Shown in pieces: positions 45,940 to 54,410 of a DNA stretch of 64,000 nt. A program made the translations under genes and the position numbers. Location of the stretch: assembly GCA_016903695.1 (NCBI GenBank), contig JADQBB010000001.1:1-64000 (forward strand), in the 5' to 3' direction. The stretch is from Chlorogloea purpurea SAG 13.99. Lineage in GTDB: Bacteria > Cyanobacteriota > Cyanobacteriia > Cyanobacteriales > Microcystaceae. Numbering within the stretch: position 1 is the stretch's first letter; the number at the start of each line of letters is the position of its first letter. The notes under the pieces are model-generated. The model saw nothing but the letters and a program-made list of their open reading frames with translations. It was not told the DNA's origin and did not search any database.

Positions 45940-46731
45940 ATGACTCCCGAAGATAATAAATACAAATATACGGAAATCACCCACGAAGAAACTAACGGTA
46001 ATAACCCCTATGTGACCAAGCACGTAGAAGAGATAGTAGAAACCACGCCATCGCCCACACCTTACTCTAACGGTTACGTCCACGGCCAAGCGGTAGAGCG
46101 CAGTCGCCAAAGAGAAGAATTAAGAGAGAGAGACGAAGAAAATAAAACTAACCGCTGGCTCGTCTTCGGGATTCTCATACCCACCACAGCGGCCCTACTG
46201 GGAGGTTTATTGTGGTCTTTAAACCGTCTCAACGAAGCCCAACAAACTAACACCACACCGGTAATCGTACCAGTACCACAAAAGGCTCAAAGTCCCGCGC
46301 CGACACGGACAACAGTCATCGAAAGAATTCGAGAAGTACCGGTACAGCAAGCCTCACCCACCACACCTAACGTGAATGTAATAGTACCTAGTCCTTCTAA
46401 CAGTGCCCCCACTACTAACGGCTCTGCCGGGGGTACTACCAATTCTACTACTAACTCCCCTAGAACGGTTTCCCCTAATACCTCCACCGGTAACGCAGGT
46501 ACTTCCACTAGCGGCACATCGGGCCGCACTACAACTCCTAGTTCGTCTTCGGGTAACGCCCCGTCTTATCCTTCGTCTTCCTATACCACTACACCCAGCC
46601 CGCAACCTACTGTAGACGCGCCTGGCGCTAACGATACGAATAATTTACCGATTAGCCCCACCAATCCCTCTACTAACACCACTAACTCTACTAATCCCAC
46701 CGGGCCTTCTAATAACCCCAGTAACCCTTAA
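45940..46731 (+). CDS. Single-TM protein with Pro/Ser/Thr/Asn-rich tail
   Basis: A 263-residue protein. Residues 1-70 are charged and rich in Glu/Arg, a TM helix spans about 72-92 (WLVFGILIPTTAALLGGLLW), and the C-terminal ~170 residues are very low-complexity Pro/Ser/Thr/Asn repeats with short V-I-V-P segments. The tail looks like an extended exported linker or wall-spanning arm. Homologues are common in cyanobacteria with no assigned role. It is a lone gene after a strong terminator. Confidence 0.75.
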   Translation: MTPEDNKYKYTEITHEETNGNNPYVTKHVEEIVETTPSPTPYSNGYVHGQAVERSRQREELRERDEENKTNRWLVFGILIPTTAALLGGLLWSLNRLNEAQQTNTTPVIVPVPQKAQSPAPTRTTVIERIREVPVQQASPTTPNVNVIVPSPSNSAPTTNGSAGGTTNSTTNSPRTVSPNTSTGNAGTSTSGTSGRTTTPSSSSGNAPSYPSSSYTTTPSPQPTVDAPGANDTNNLPISPTNPSTNTTNSTNPTGPSNNPSNP

Positions 46732-46942
46732 AGAAGTTAGACTTCGTGTAGATGATATTGGTAAGCTTTTTTCCACAAAATGTTTTTACATCTGTAGAGT
46801 CATATGTCTATTTGACGTAATGACTCTATTGCGCTATGTGACTGTATTTGAGTTTTATCCTGGCCGCAAGAAATGAGACACAAGTAAGTGAAACGATAGA
46901 GGATAAGCTTGAATCTTTTAATACAGTAGGAAATGTTATTAA

Positions 46943-47015
46943 TCCAGGGTACAGGAGTTGAACCTGTCTTGGGCAAATTATGAGTTTGCTGCCTCAACCG
47001 CTCGGCCAACCCTGG
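46943..47015 (-). tRNA. tRNA with CAT anticodon, probably Ile2
   Basis: On the minus strand, CCAGGGT (5') pairs with ACCCTGG plus discriminator A. The D stem is GCC/GGC with a GAGCGGTTGA loop, the anticodon stem GCAAA/TTTGC has loop CTCATAA (anticodon CAT), and the T arm is ACAGG-TTCAACT-CCTGT. The 73-nt total with a 5-nt variable loop fits a canonical tRNA. The D-arm layout and CTCATAA loop resemble plastid trnI-CAU rather than elongator or initiator Met, so lysidine-modified Ile2 is the best reading; Met is the alternative. No CCA is encoded. Confidence 0.85.
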
Positions 47016-47074
47016 AGGAAAAGACTATCATAGCTATTATACTATACACTAAGTATTTATCGATCGGATCGCCA

Positions 47075-47377
47075 ATGTCAACCACGACCCCACGAAAGTT
47101 TAGAGTCAATAAAGCTTTACTGTTAGGGATTTTCCTACTGTTCACAATGGCAGGAGCGGGGCTGGGAACGGGTTATCTAGCCTATGAACTCGGCACGGAA
47201 TCTCTCAAGGGGGTGAGTCAACCCGACAATAATCCCAGTAAAAAGTTTAGTAAAAACCAAAAAACTTCCTATAAGTTACAACCATTCACTCCTATAAAAG
47301 AAAAAGAAGTTATTAAAAAAGTTAAGGTTTATATTCAAAAACAGAAAGAGGTTACTAAACAGGCAAATGAAAAATAA
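47075..47377 (+). CDS. Small single-TM protein
   Basis: A 100-residue protein with one TM helix (about 13-36) and a Lys-rich C-terminal tail (KEKEVIKKVKVYIQKQKEVTK). ATG at 47075 starts the gene after the tRNA; an upstream extension would run through the tRNA. Followed 51 bp later by the CNNM gene. No family recognised. Confidence 0.6.
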   Translation: MSTTTPRKFRVNKALLLGIFLLFTMAGAGLGTGYLAYELGTESLKGVSQPDNNPSKKFSKNQKTSYKLQPFTPIKEKEVIKKVKVYIQKQKEVTKQANEK

Positions 47378-47428
47378 AAATCTTGAGAGTAATAGTATTG
47401 CTCTCTTGCGGATATTTATTTTACTTTT

Positions 47429-48769
47429 ATGAATAGTGATATTTTAGTCAGAATAATTATAATTTTTTTATTAATAGCTATCAACGCTTTTTTCGTGGCT
47501 GGAGAGTTTTCTATCGTTTCCGTGAGGCGTTCTCGAATCAGTCATCTAGTAGAAGAGGGAGACTTGCAAGCGCAAACGGTTCAACGTTTACAGAGGACGA
47601 TCGAAAGATTATTATCCACCACTCAATTAGGTATAACCCTCTCTAGTCTCGCTCTAGGTTGGATAGGCGAGAGTACCATGGCGGTATTTTTACAAGAAGT
47701 CTTCGTGAATTTACCCGTTTCCCAATTATGGCGCATTAGCTTGACTCACAGCATATCTATTCCCTTAGCTTTTTTACTTATCGCTTACTTTCAAATAGTT
47801 TTGGGGGAATTAGTACCGAAATCTTTAGCGTTAATATACCCGGAACAATTAGCGAGGGTTTTAGCGGGCCCGGTGGGAGTAATTTCCAAAATTTTTAACC
47901 CTTTTATCTTCATACTCAATCAGTCTACTCGCTACTTATTAGGGATTTTCAAAATTAAGCATCCCGATAGTCATCTATATAATCGAGTTACTTCTGAAGA
48001 ACTGCGCTTAATTATCAGTACGGAAAGAGAATCGATCGGACTAGAAGCCGAGGAAAGGGAGATATTAAATAATGTCTTTCAATTCGGTGAGGTGACGGCG
48101 AAAGAAATCATGATACCTCGCAATCGTATCGTGTCAATTTCCGATACGGCCTGTTTTCAGGACTTGTTAGCCCAAGTGACGAAAACGGATTTTTCCCGTT
48201 ATCCCGTCAGGGGAGATTCTTTAGACGATGTTTTAGGTATTATTGACTTTAAAGATTTAGCCTTACCCATGGCCGCGGGGCAATTAACACCCCATACAGC
48301 GATCGAAGCCTGGGTGAAACCAGTGAGATTTTTTCCAGAATCCACTTCCTTGAGCGAATTATTAGGAGTGATGCAGAGGTCTCAACTAAAAATGATCATG
48401 GTGGTGGATGAGTATGGTGGCACCGCCGGATTGATTACCATCGAGGATTTAATCGGGGAAATTTTAGGCACGAAAAGTCAAGACGACGAATCGGAAAATT
48501 TCGAGATCAAGATAGTAGATGAGCAAACTTATCTTATTCAAGCACAGATGAATGTAGAAGCTATTAACGATATTTGTGATTTGAACCTACCCATTATCGA
48601 TGAATATCAAACTTTGGGGGGATTCATTCAATATCAATGGCAGAGAATACCACCTATTGGCGAGAAATTGAACTACGATGATTTAGAATTCACCATCATG
48701 TCAGCCCAAGGCCCCCGCCTCGGACATGTTCGTATTCATCGCCGCGAATCGATCGAACCGTCTTTGTAA
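47429..48769 (+). CDS. CNNM/CorC-type (UPF0053) transporter, hemolysin-C-like
   Basis: A 446-residue protein. An N-terminal DUF21 membrane domain of four TMs (about 1-200) is followed by a pair of CBS domains (about 215-335, with EIMIPRNRIVSISD and MVVDEYGGTAGLITIED) and a C-terminal CorC_HlyC domain (about 350-435). The family exports Mg2+ or Co2+ and CBS domains bind adenosine nucleotides. The membrane start MNSDILVRIIIIFLLIAINAFFVAGEFS is conserved. The name hemolysin is historical. Confidence 0.93.
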   Translation: MNSDILVRIIIIFLLIAINAFFVAGEFSIVSVRRSRISHLVEEGDLQAQTVQRLQRTIERLLSTTQLGITLSSLALGWIGESTMAVFLQEVFVNLPVSQLWRISLTHSISIPLAFLLIAYFQIVLGELVPKSLALIYPEQLARVLAGPVGVISKIFNPFIFILNQSTRYLLGIFKIKHPDSHLYNRVTSEELRLIISTERESIGLEAEEREILNNVFQFGEVTAKEIMIPRNRIVSISDTACFQDLLAQVTKTDFSRYPVRGDSLDDVLGIIDFKDLALPMAAGQLTPHTAIEAWVKPVRFFPESTSLSELLGVMQRSQLKMIMVVDEYGGTAGLITIEDLIGEILGTKSQDDESENFEIKIVDEQTYLIQAQMNVEAINDICDLNLPIIDEYQTLGGFIQYQWQRIPPIGEKLNYDDLEFTIMSAQGPRLGHVRIHRRESIEPSL

Positions 48770-48909
48770 TACATAATACAGGAGTTGAATTTCTCTTACC
48801 CTACATTCTTTATTCAATAAGCGATACAGACCCCACTCACCCCTAGAAATCGATAATTTGTAGTATGATAGGTAGAGGCAGTGCAAAAAAGAAATGACTG
48901 TACATCGAT

Positions 48910-50727
48910 ATGGTTTCCTTCAAAGATATATTAGGCTACTATCGTGACTATCGTCGAGTAGCAATATTTAGTATTATTACCTCCAGCCTATTAGAACTGG
49001 TGGATTTAATCGTCCCCTACTCTGTAGGGCAAATTCTCAATGTTTTATCAAATCAACCTCTAGATAAACCGATTTTATTTTTAGCGGGGGCAATCAGTCA
49101 GATTACTTCCCTGCCGAAAGGAAATTTCTTGATTTTAGGAATTTTATTAACATTGATCCTCTTGACGACGGTGGTGAAAGCACCGGTACAACCTTGGTTA
49201 TCAGGCTGGTTTCACTGGGAAATTTCCCTGAAAGCCCGCCGTGACCATATGAACAAGATTATCGCCAAAATTCTCACTTTACCTTTATCATTCTACGACG
49301 AAAATAATCCTGGGCGTATAGCTAACCGGATCGCTAAAGGTATTGAAAATCATACATGGACTTATCCAGAAGTAGCAGGGATTCTCATCCCGAAATTAGT
49401 GAGAGTCCTAGGTATATTTGTGATTATCTGGGTCATTGAATGGTGGATAGCCGTGGCTTTCCTAATGTCTTTCGTTTTAATTCTCTTTTTCAGTCTCAGG
49501 GATTTAAAAAATCTCATGAGTAAAGAGAGGATTCTCGACAAACATATGGAGAATACTCAAAGTAGGACATCAGAAATAATTACCAACATTAAAACCGTTA
49601 AAGCCTTCGCTACCGAAGGAAGCGAGTTAGCGCATCAAAGACAGAGATTAGAACGAGAATATAACTATGTGGTGTATCGTATCCACAGAGGTTATGTAGA
49701 TTTAGTGACCTGGCAGAAAACCCTCGTACAGGGGAGTTTATTCACCGTGTTCGTCGTCACTCTCATCTCTACTTTTAATGGAGATATATCGATCGGGCAC
49801 TTTATCACTACCTATACTTTAGCGAGTATGGCCTACGCCGAACTTGACCCCCTCTCTCAAATAGCGGAGTTGTTCGCCCGCCGTTACGCGTCGATGGTGA
49901 GATTACAGGAGTTTATCGATTTTCCCACGGGAGACGACGCGGGTAGTCTCTCCCCAGATCATACCCAAAACAATACTTATGGCTTCACGGGTAAAATTCA
50001 ACTGTCTGGAGTGTCTTTCGGTTACGATGCGAGTAGATTAGTGCTAAAAGATATTAATTTACTGATCGAACCTTATCAGACTGTAGCACTAGTGGGTCGA
50101 TCGGGTTCGGGGAAATCCACCCTCGTGAAACTTCTCTTCCGTTACTTTGAACCCACGACCGGTAAAATTCTCATCGATGGGGAAGATATAAACAATCTCG
50201 ATGTAACTTGGTATCGGAAACGATTAGCTATAGTGCATCAAGAGGTGGACATTTTCAACGGTACTGTTTTAGACAATCTCACCTACGGCAATCCGAAAGT
50301 CAGTTTCGAGAAAGTCCAAGAAGCCTGTCACATCGCCAGGGTGGAAGAATTCATCGGCGACCTACCCCACGGTTATTATACGATCGTCGGTGAGAGGGGC
50401 GTGAGGCTTTCCGGGGGGCAGAGACAGAGATTGGGGATTGCCAGGGCTTTAATCGCAGACCCGGACGTGTTAATCTTCGATGAAGCTACATCCAGTTTAG
50501 ACTACGAATCGGAGCGATCGATCCAATTAGCGATGAAATCCATACTGGGTACACGTACCACCATCATCATCGCCCACCGTCTCAGTACCGTGCGTGAAGC
50601 GGATAAGATAGTGGTACTCGATAAAGGAAACATCGTGGAAGTAGGTAGTCACGAACAATTATTAAGCCGAGAAGGAATTTATCAAAGACTTCACGCGCTA
50701 CAAGAAACGGGAGAATTACTCAATTAA
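48910..50727 (+). CDS. ABC exporter (fused TM and ATPase)
   Basis: A 605-residue half-transporter. Residues 1-335 are the six-TM exporter domain; the ATPase (about 355-600) has Walker A GRSGSGKST, signature LSGGQRQRLGIARAL, Walker B VLIFDEATSSLD and the switch His in IIAHRLSTV. It acts as a homo- or heterodimer; no partner gene is adjacent, so a homodimer is more likely. The substrate is unknown; the neighbouring PLD lipoprotein does not help. A 48-bp hairpin terminator follows the stop. Confidence 0.92.
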   Translation: MVSFKDILGYYRDYRRVAIFSIITSSLLELVDLIVPYSVGQILNVLSNQPLDKPILFLAGAISQITSLPKGNFLILGILLTLILLTTVVKAPVQPWLSGWFHWEISLKARRDHMNKIIAKILTLPLSFYDENNPGRIANRIAKGIENHTWTYPEVAGILIPKLVRVLGIFVIIWVIEWWIAVAFLMSFVLILFFSLRDLKNLMSKERILDKHMENTQSRTSEIITNIKTVKAFATEGSELAHQRQRLEREYNYVVYRIHRGYVDLVTWQKTLVQGSLFTVFVVTLISTFNGDISIGHFITTYTLASMAYAELDPLSQIAELFARRYASMVRLQEFIDFPTGDDAGSLSPDHTQNNTYGFTGKIQLSGVSFGYDASRLVLKDINLLIEPYQTVALVGRSGSGKSTLVKLLFRYFEPTTGKILIDGEDINNLDVTWYRKRLAIVHQEVDIFNGTVLDNLTYGNPKVSFEKVQEACHIARVEEFIGDLPHGYYTIVGERGVRLSGGQRQRLGIARALIADPDVLIFDEATSSLDYESERSIQLAMKSILGTRTTIIIAHRLSTVREADKIVVLDKGNIVEVGSHEQLLSREGIYQRLHALQETGELLN

Positions 50728-50729
50728 AA

Positions 50730-50777
50730 AGAGAAGCCTTTTAAGTCTTGCCATGTTGCGACTTAGAAGGCTTCTCT
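50730..50777 (+). terminator. Hairpin terminator after the ABC exporter
   Basis: AGAGAAGCC at 50730-50738 and the following TTTTAAGTC pair with GACTTAGAAGGCTTCTCT (50760-50777) across a 12-nt loop, and TTTA follows. It lies 3 bp after the stop codon at 50727, a strong stem suited to a rho-independent terminator. Confidence 0.85.
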
Positions 50778-50938
50778 TTATATTCCTCACACCAGGTTTT
50801 ATTTGATACTTATACAATATATAAATTCTTCCTCTTGCATAACCCGTAATGGACAGTTAGTTATGTGTCATAGGTCGGGAATAATAGTTAATGAGACCCC
50901 GCACTATTCCCAATCCATTTTCGGTAACAGGATTTAGT

Positions 50939-52351
50939 ATGACTAGAAAACCTTCCCTACAACGCCCCTTTATCTGCCTCTTCTGGGGGGTAATTTGTTT
51001 GATAAGCGGTTGTAGAGCCTCATCGGCCGTATCATCCTACCTTTCTCCATTACCCCAAGACCCTTTGATCGAAGTTTATTTCAATCATAATGGGGCCAAG
51101 GGGGCCGAGTATACCGATCCTTATCGGCAAGTTTCCCGCCCCGGCGATAACCTCGAACAGATCATCGTCGATACTATCAACTCGGCTGAAAAATCGATCG
51201 ATGTAGCGGTACAGGAATTACGTTTACCCAACGTGGCACAAGCTTTAGTAGCGCAACACCAAAAAGGGAGAAAAGTTAGAGTAATTTTAGAAAATATTTA
51301 TAATCGTTCCCTCGCTGATTTAAATCAAGATAGTCAAGATTTCGACGATAGGGAGCAAGATCGTTATCAAGAGTTATTTCGGTTAATAGACAGTAATAAC
51401 GATAAAAAGTTAAGTCAAGAAGAAATTAACACCAGAGATGCCATTGAAATTTTAAAAATCGGCGGTGTCCCGGTTATCGACGATAGAAGCGATAGGAGTC
51501 GGGGCAGTGGCTTGATGCACCATAAGTTCATCTTAGTAGATAGGAATACTTTAATCGTCACCTCGGCTAATTTCACACTCAGCGATATTCACGGAGATTT
51601 TAACAACCCCAAAACAACGGGAAATGCTAACCATTTACTAAAGATTAAAAGCCCAGGGTTAGTGAATACGTTTAAAAGAGAATTCGGTTTAATGTGGGGG
51701 GATGAGGGACTCAATAAATTCGGGGTAGATAAACCTTATCGCGAACCCCAAACGATCAAATTAGGGGATAATCAAGTTACGGTAAAATTTTCCCCCAATC
51801 GGCAAAGCTATCCTTGGAAACTGACAACCAACGGGGTTATCAACGATTACTTAGACGGGGCGCAAAAATCCGTCAACTTGGCTTTGTTCGTATTCACGGA
51901 ACAGAATTTAGCCAACACTTTAGAAATTAAACACGATGGGGGAGTGCAAGTAAAGGCTTTGATCGATCCCGGTTTTGCTTTCAGGGAATATAGCGAGGGG
52001 TTAGATATGTTGGGAGTGGCGTTAAATAAAAAATGTCAATCCGAGAGAGATAATCGCCCTTGGGGCAATCCAATTAATACAGTAGGTGTACCCAATTTGG
52101 AACCGGGGGATAAATTACACCATAAGTTCGGTTTGATCGATGAGAGTACCGTTGTAACTGGCTCTCATAATTGGTCTAAAGCCGCTAACTACCAAAATGA
52201 TGAAACTTTAATTGTCATTCAGAATCCGGTGGTGGCAGCACATTTTAAAAGGGAGTTCGAGCGGCTTTATAAAGATGCTAAGTTAGGATTACCCCAGAAG
52301 GTGAAGAGTCAGATCGAGAAACAACAAGCCTATTGCTCTAATAATTCCTGA
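50939..52351 (+). CDS. Phospholipase D-like lipoprotein with an EF-hand insert
   Basis: A 470-residue exported protein. The lipobox LISGC (Cys at about residue 25) marks a lipoprotein. Two HKD-type half sites are present: HHKFILVD with TSANFT downstream (H194, K196, D201) and HHKFGLID with TGSHNWS, so both halves of the PLD/nuclease active site are intact. Between the first beta-strand region and HKD1 lies DSNNDKKLSQEE (about 151-162), a canonical calcium-binding EF-hand loop. A role in nucleic-acid or lipid cleavage under calcium control is inferred. The ATG at 50939 is preferred to one 48 bp upstream. Confidence 0.85.
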   Translation: MTRKPSLQRPFICLFWGVICLISGCRASSAVSSYLSPLPQDPLIEVYFNHNGAKGAEYTDPYRQVSRPGDNLEQIIVDTINSAEKSIDVAVQELRLPNVAQALVAQHQKGRKVRVILENIYNRSLADLNQDSQDFDDREQDRYQELFRLIDSNNDKKLSQEEINTRDAIEILKIGGVPVIDDRSDRSRGSGLMHHKFILVDRNTLIVTSANFTLSDIHGDFNNPKTTGNANHLLKIKSPGLVNTFKREFGLMWGDEGLNKFGVDKPYREPQTIKLGDNQVTVKFSPNRQSYPWKLTTNGVINDYLDGAQKSVNLALFVFTEQNLANTLEIKHDGGVQVKALIDPGFAFREYSEGLDMLGVALNKKCQSERDNRPWGNPINTVGVPNLEPGDKLHHKFGLIDESTVVTGSHNWSKAANYQNDETLIVIQNPVVAAHFKREFERLYKDAKLGLPQKVKSQIEKQQAYCSNNS

Positions 52352-52386
52352 TTGCTAATTTTAGCCACGAATAAATTTCTGCCTAT

Positions 52387-52749
52387 TCACTCAGATGTTT
52401 TCCTGTTGCTGACTACTACAATTAACTCCCGTACCGCTACCTCTAGCTCTGGCGTATAAATTTTGGCTGCGTCCCAAACTCGCTCTAAATCAATCCCGCC
52501 TAAATAATCATGGACTAAAATATTACGAAAGCCCGATAAAGCTCTCCAATTAACTTCTGGACCTTTTACTTTTAAATCATCAGAAAGTCTTTGTGTTGAT
52601 TCGGCCATAATCTGTAGTCGCCTTAGCACCGCATCCTGAACAAATGTACTCTCCATGAATTCATGTTTACCGTTGATTGTATAACTTTGAATTAGAGAAG
52701 CACACTCTAGAATATGCTCCAAGTAAACTAGATCGTCATGGTCGGTCAT
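52387..52749 (-). CDS. hepT: HepT-like HEPN toxin
   Basis: A 120-residue HEPN-domain protein (DUF86). R75-N-I-L-V-H80-D-Y82 is the R-x4-H-x-Y motif required for toxicity in HepT. It forms a toxin-antitoxin pair with the overlapping MntA-like gene: in characterised systems MntA adds AMP to the HepT tyrosine, which neutralises it. The toxin follows the antitoxin and overlaps it by 4 bp. The length is normal. Confidence 0.9.
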   Translation of the reverse strand: MTDHDDLVYLEHILECASLIQSYTINGKHEFMESTFVQDAVLRRLQIMAESTQRLSDDLKVKGPEVNWRALSGFRNILVHDYLGGIDLERVWDAAKIYTPELEVAVRELIVVVSNRKTSE

Positions 52750-53039
52750 AGAGGTTTCGCCTCACCCAGAACACGATCGCGGATTAAAGGACTAATACCC
52801 CGCTCGGTCAATACATCTACTTTCCTCCCCAATAAATCTTGTAAATCCATTAATAACCCGCCCGGAAACCAAGGCGTTACCATTTGAGGATCGTAATCAA
52901 CCAGAAAATCAACATCGCTGTTTTCCGTATCCTCGCCCCTAGCAACAGATCCGAAGAATCGCACGTTAAAAGCTCCATGTTTGGAGGCAATAGACAGAAT
53001 TTCTTCTCGCTTTTCTTCTAATAATTCCCTTAATTTCAT
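52746..53039 (-). CDS. mntA: MntA-like nucleotidyltransferase antitoxin
   Basis: A 97-residue minimal nucleotidyltransferase. G30-S31-x10-D42-x-D44 (GSVARGEDTENSDVD) is the full GSx10DxD active-site motif of MntA-type antitoxins, so catalysis should be possible. First gene of the HEPN-MNT pair; its stop overlaps the toxin start. Confidence 0.9.
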   Translation of the reverse strand: MKLRELLEEKREEILSIASKHGAFNVRFFGSVARGEDTENSDVDFLVDYDPQMVTPWFPGGLLMDLQDLLGRKVDVLTERGISPLIRDRVLGEAKPL

Positions 53040-53109
53040 GCAAAGATCTCCAAAAGTTAATAATGGAAATGCTCCCTTGTTCGGGCATATTTATCTTTAT
53101 TTCCCATGT

Positions 53110-53931
53110 TCATCGATTTGTAGTTAACACCTCATTAAGCTTGCCGCTACGATAGCCCTCCAAATCTAAAGTTACATAAATAAATCCCAACTCTTGAAAG
53201 GCTTTCACAATATTGGGCAGCTCGTTATTAACAATAAATCCTGTGATTTGTTCGGGGGGTAATTCGATTCTGGCGGTGTTATTCTCCGATCGTACTCGTA
53301 AGTTCCTATAACCCAACCGCCGTAAATACATCTCTCCCCTACCCACCCTCTGTAGTTTCTCTAAAGTAATTTCTTCCCCGTAAGGAAACCTCGAACTTAA
53401 GCAAGGTTGCGCCGGTTTATCCCACCAGGGCAGATTTAACTCGCGGGATAATTGACGTACTTCTAACTTCGTCATGCCCACTTGAGCCAGGGGAGAAAGC
53501 GCGCCTCTTTCCTTCGCCGCCTTGATACCGGGGCGATAATCTCCTAAATCGTCGGCGTTGACTCCATCGATAACGTAATGATAACCCCGATTGATCGCCA
53601 TCGGTTTCAATGTATCGTGTAATTCGCTCTTGCAGAAATAACAACGATCGACGGGATTACTGGTATAGTTAGGGTTACTCATCTCCTCCGTCTCCACCAA
53701 CTGGTGAGGGATGCCCATATAATCCGCTTGTGCGATCGCCTCTTCTAATTCTTCTGGTAATAAAGAAGGCGAAACTGCTGTAATCGCTAACGCCCCACAA
53801 CCCAAAACATCGTAAGCAATCTTAGCTACTAAAGCACTGTCCACCCCTCCAGAATAAGCGATGAGAGCCTTTTCCATCTGCTTGAATAAATTTTGTAATT
53901 GTTGATATTTATCGGCTAAAACTACATCCAT
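53110..53931 (-). CDS. larE: LarE-type sulfur-transferring enzyme
   Basis: ATP-dependent sacrificial sulfur transferase that supplies sulfur during synthesis of the nickel-pincer cofactor of lactate racemase and related enzymes. The PP-loop SGGVDSA is at residues 27-33, and NPVDRCYFCKSEL in the middle carries the Cys that gives up its sulfur. CLSSRFPYGEEIT is another conserved segment. The 273-residue length is normal. larB and larC are not in the window. Nickel is also used by the UreC encoded at 37.6 kb, but no link is proven. Confidence 0.92.
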   Translation of the reverse strand: MDVVLADKYQQLQNLFKQMEKALIAYSGGVDSALVAKIAYDVLGCGALAITAVSPSLLPEELEEAIAQADYMGIPHQLVETEEMSNPNYTSNPVDRCYFCKSELHDTLKPMAINRGYHYVIDGVNADDLGDYRPGIKAAKERGALSPLAQVGMTKLEVRQLSRELNLPWWDKPAQPCLSSRFPYGEEITLEKLQRVGRGEMYLRRLGYRNLRVRSENNTARIELPPEQITGFIVNNELPNIVKAFQELGFIYVTLDLEGYRSGKLNEVLTTNR

Positions 53932-54062
53932 CGTCGCATTTCTTCATTAATATTTACCTCTAATTATATGTCTTTTACTAGACCCTTGATTATCCCCTTC
54001 GATTGATACATTTTGGACTTTAAAGAAGCAAAATGTAGGAGATTTCGTTTTAATTTGGGTCT

Positions 54063-54410
54063 ATGAATCAAAAATCTTTCATTAACAATGAATTACCACA
54101 GGATACAAACCCATCCTACGGTACTGTTGTTCATCAAGGGATTAGCCCCGTTGACAACGACGGTACTCTGGGCGGGGGCGATATAGATGCCGATTCCGCG
54201 GACGCTGATTCTGTAGGGGAAGAGGCAGTGGGAGGAACCGTTTCCACCCCCGACCAGGATATAGTCGATAATATCGGCAGGGCTGTGGGATTGGAAATCG
54301 GCGACGGCGAGATATTAAGGGGCGGCGAGATAATAGACGATCGCGATAACCGTCATCGGTGGGAATTAGACCCGGAATCTTCCGAAGATTACGAAACTAG
54401 ACTGTCATGA
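54063..54410 (+). CDS. DUF6335-like acidic protein
   Basis: A 115-residue, very acidic, Gly-rich protein. AVGGTVSTPDQDIVDNIGRAVGLE and the end RHRWELDPESSEDYE are the conserved segments of the cyanobacterial DUF6335 family as I recall it. Function unknown. It overlaps the MFS gene by 4 bp (ATGA), so the two are translationally coupled. Confidence 0.75.
   Translation: MNQKSFINNELPQDTNPSYGTVVHQGISPVDNDGTLGGGDIDADSADADSVGEEAVGGTVSTPDQDIVDNIGRAVGLEIGDGEILRGGEIIDDRDNRHRWELDPESSEDYETRLS

Noticed and set aside
46287-46615. Several long frames in other registers within the low-complexity protein gene
   Set aside because: They arise from the repetitive Thr/Ser/Asn codons; the 45940 frame has the TM helix and sensible composition.
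48779-48795. TACAGGAGTTGAA resembling the T-arm region of the tRNA at 46943
   Set aside because: Only about 13 bases match and no acceptor or anticodon stem follows; treated as chance.
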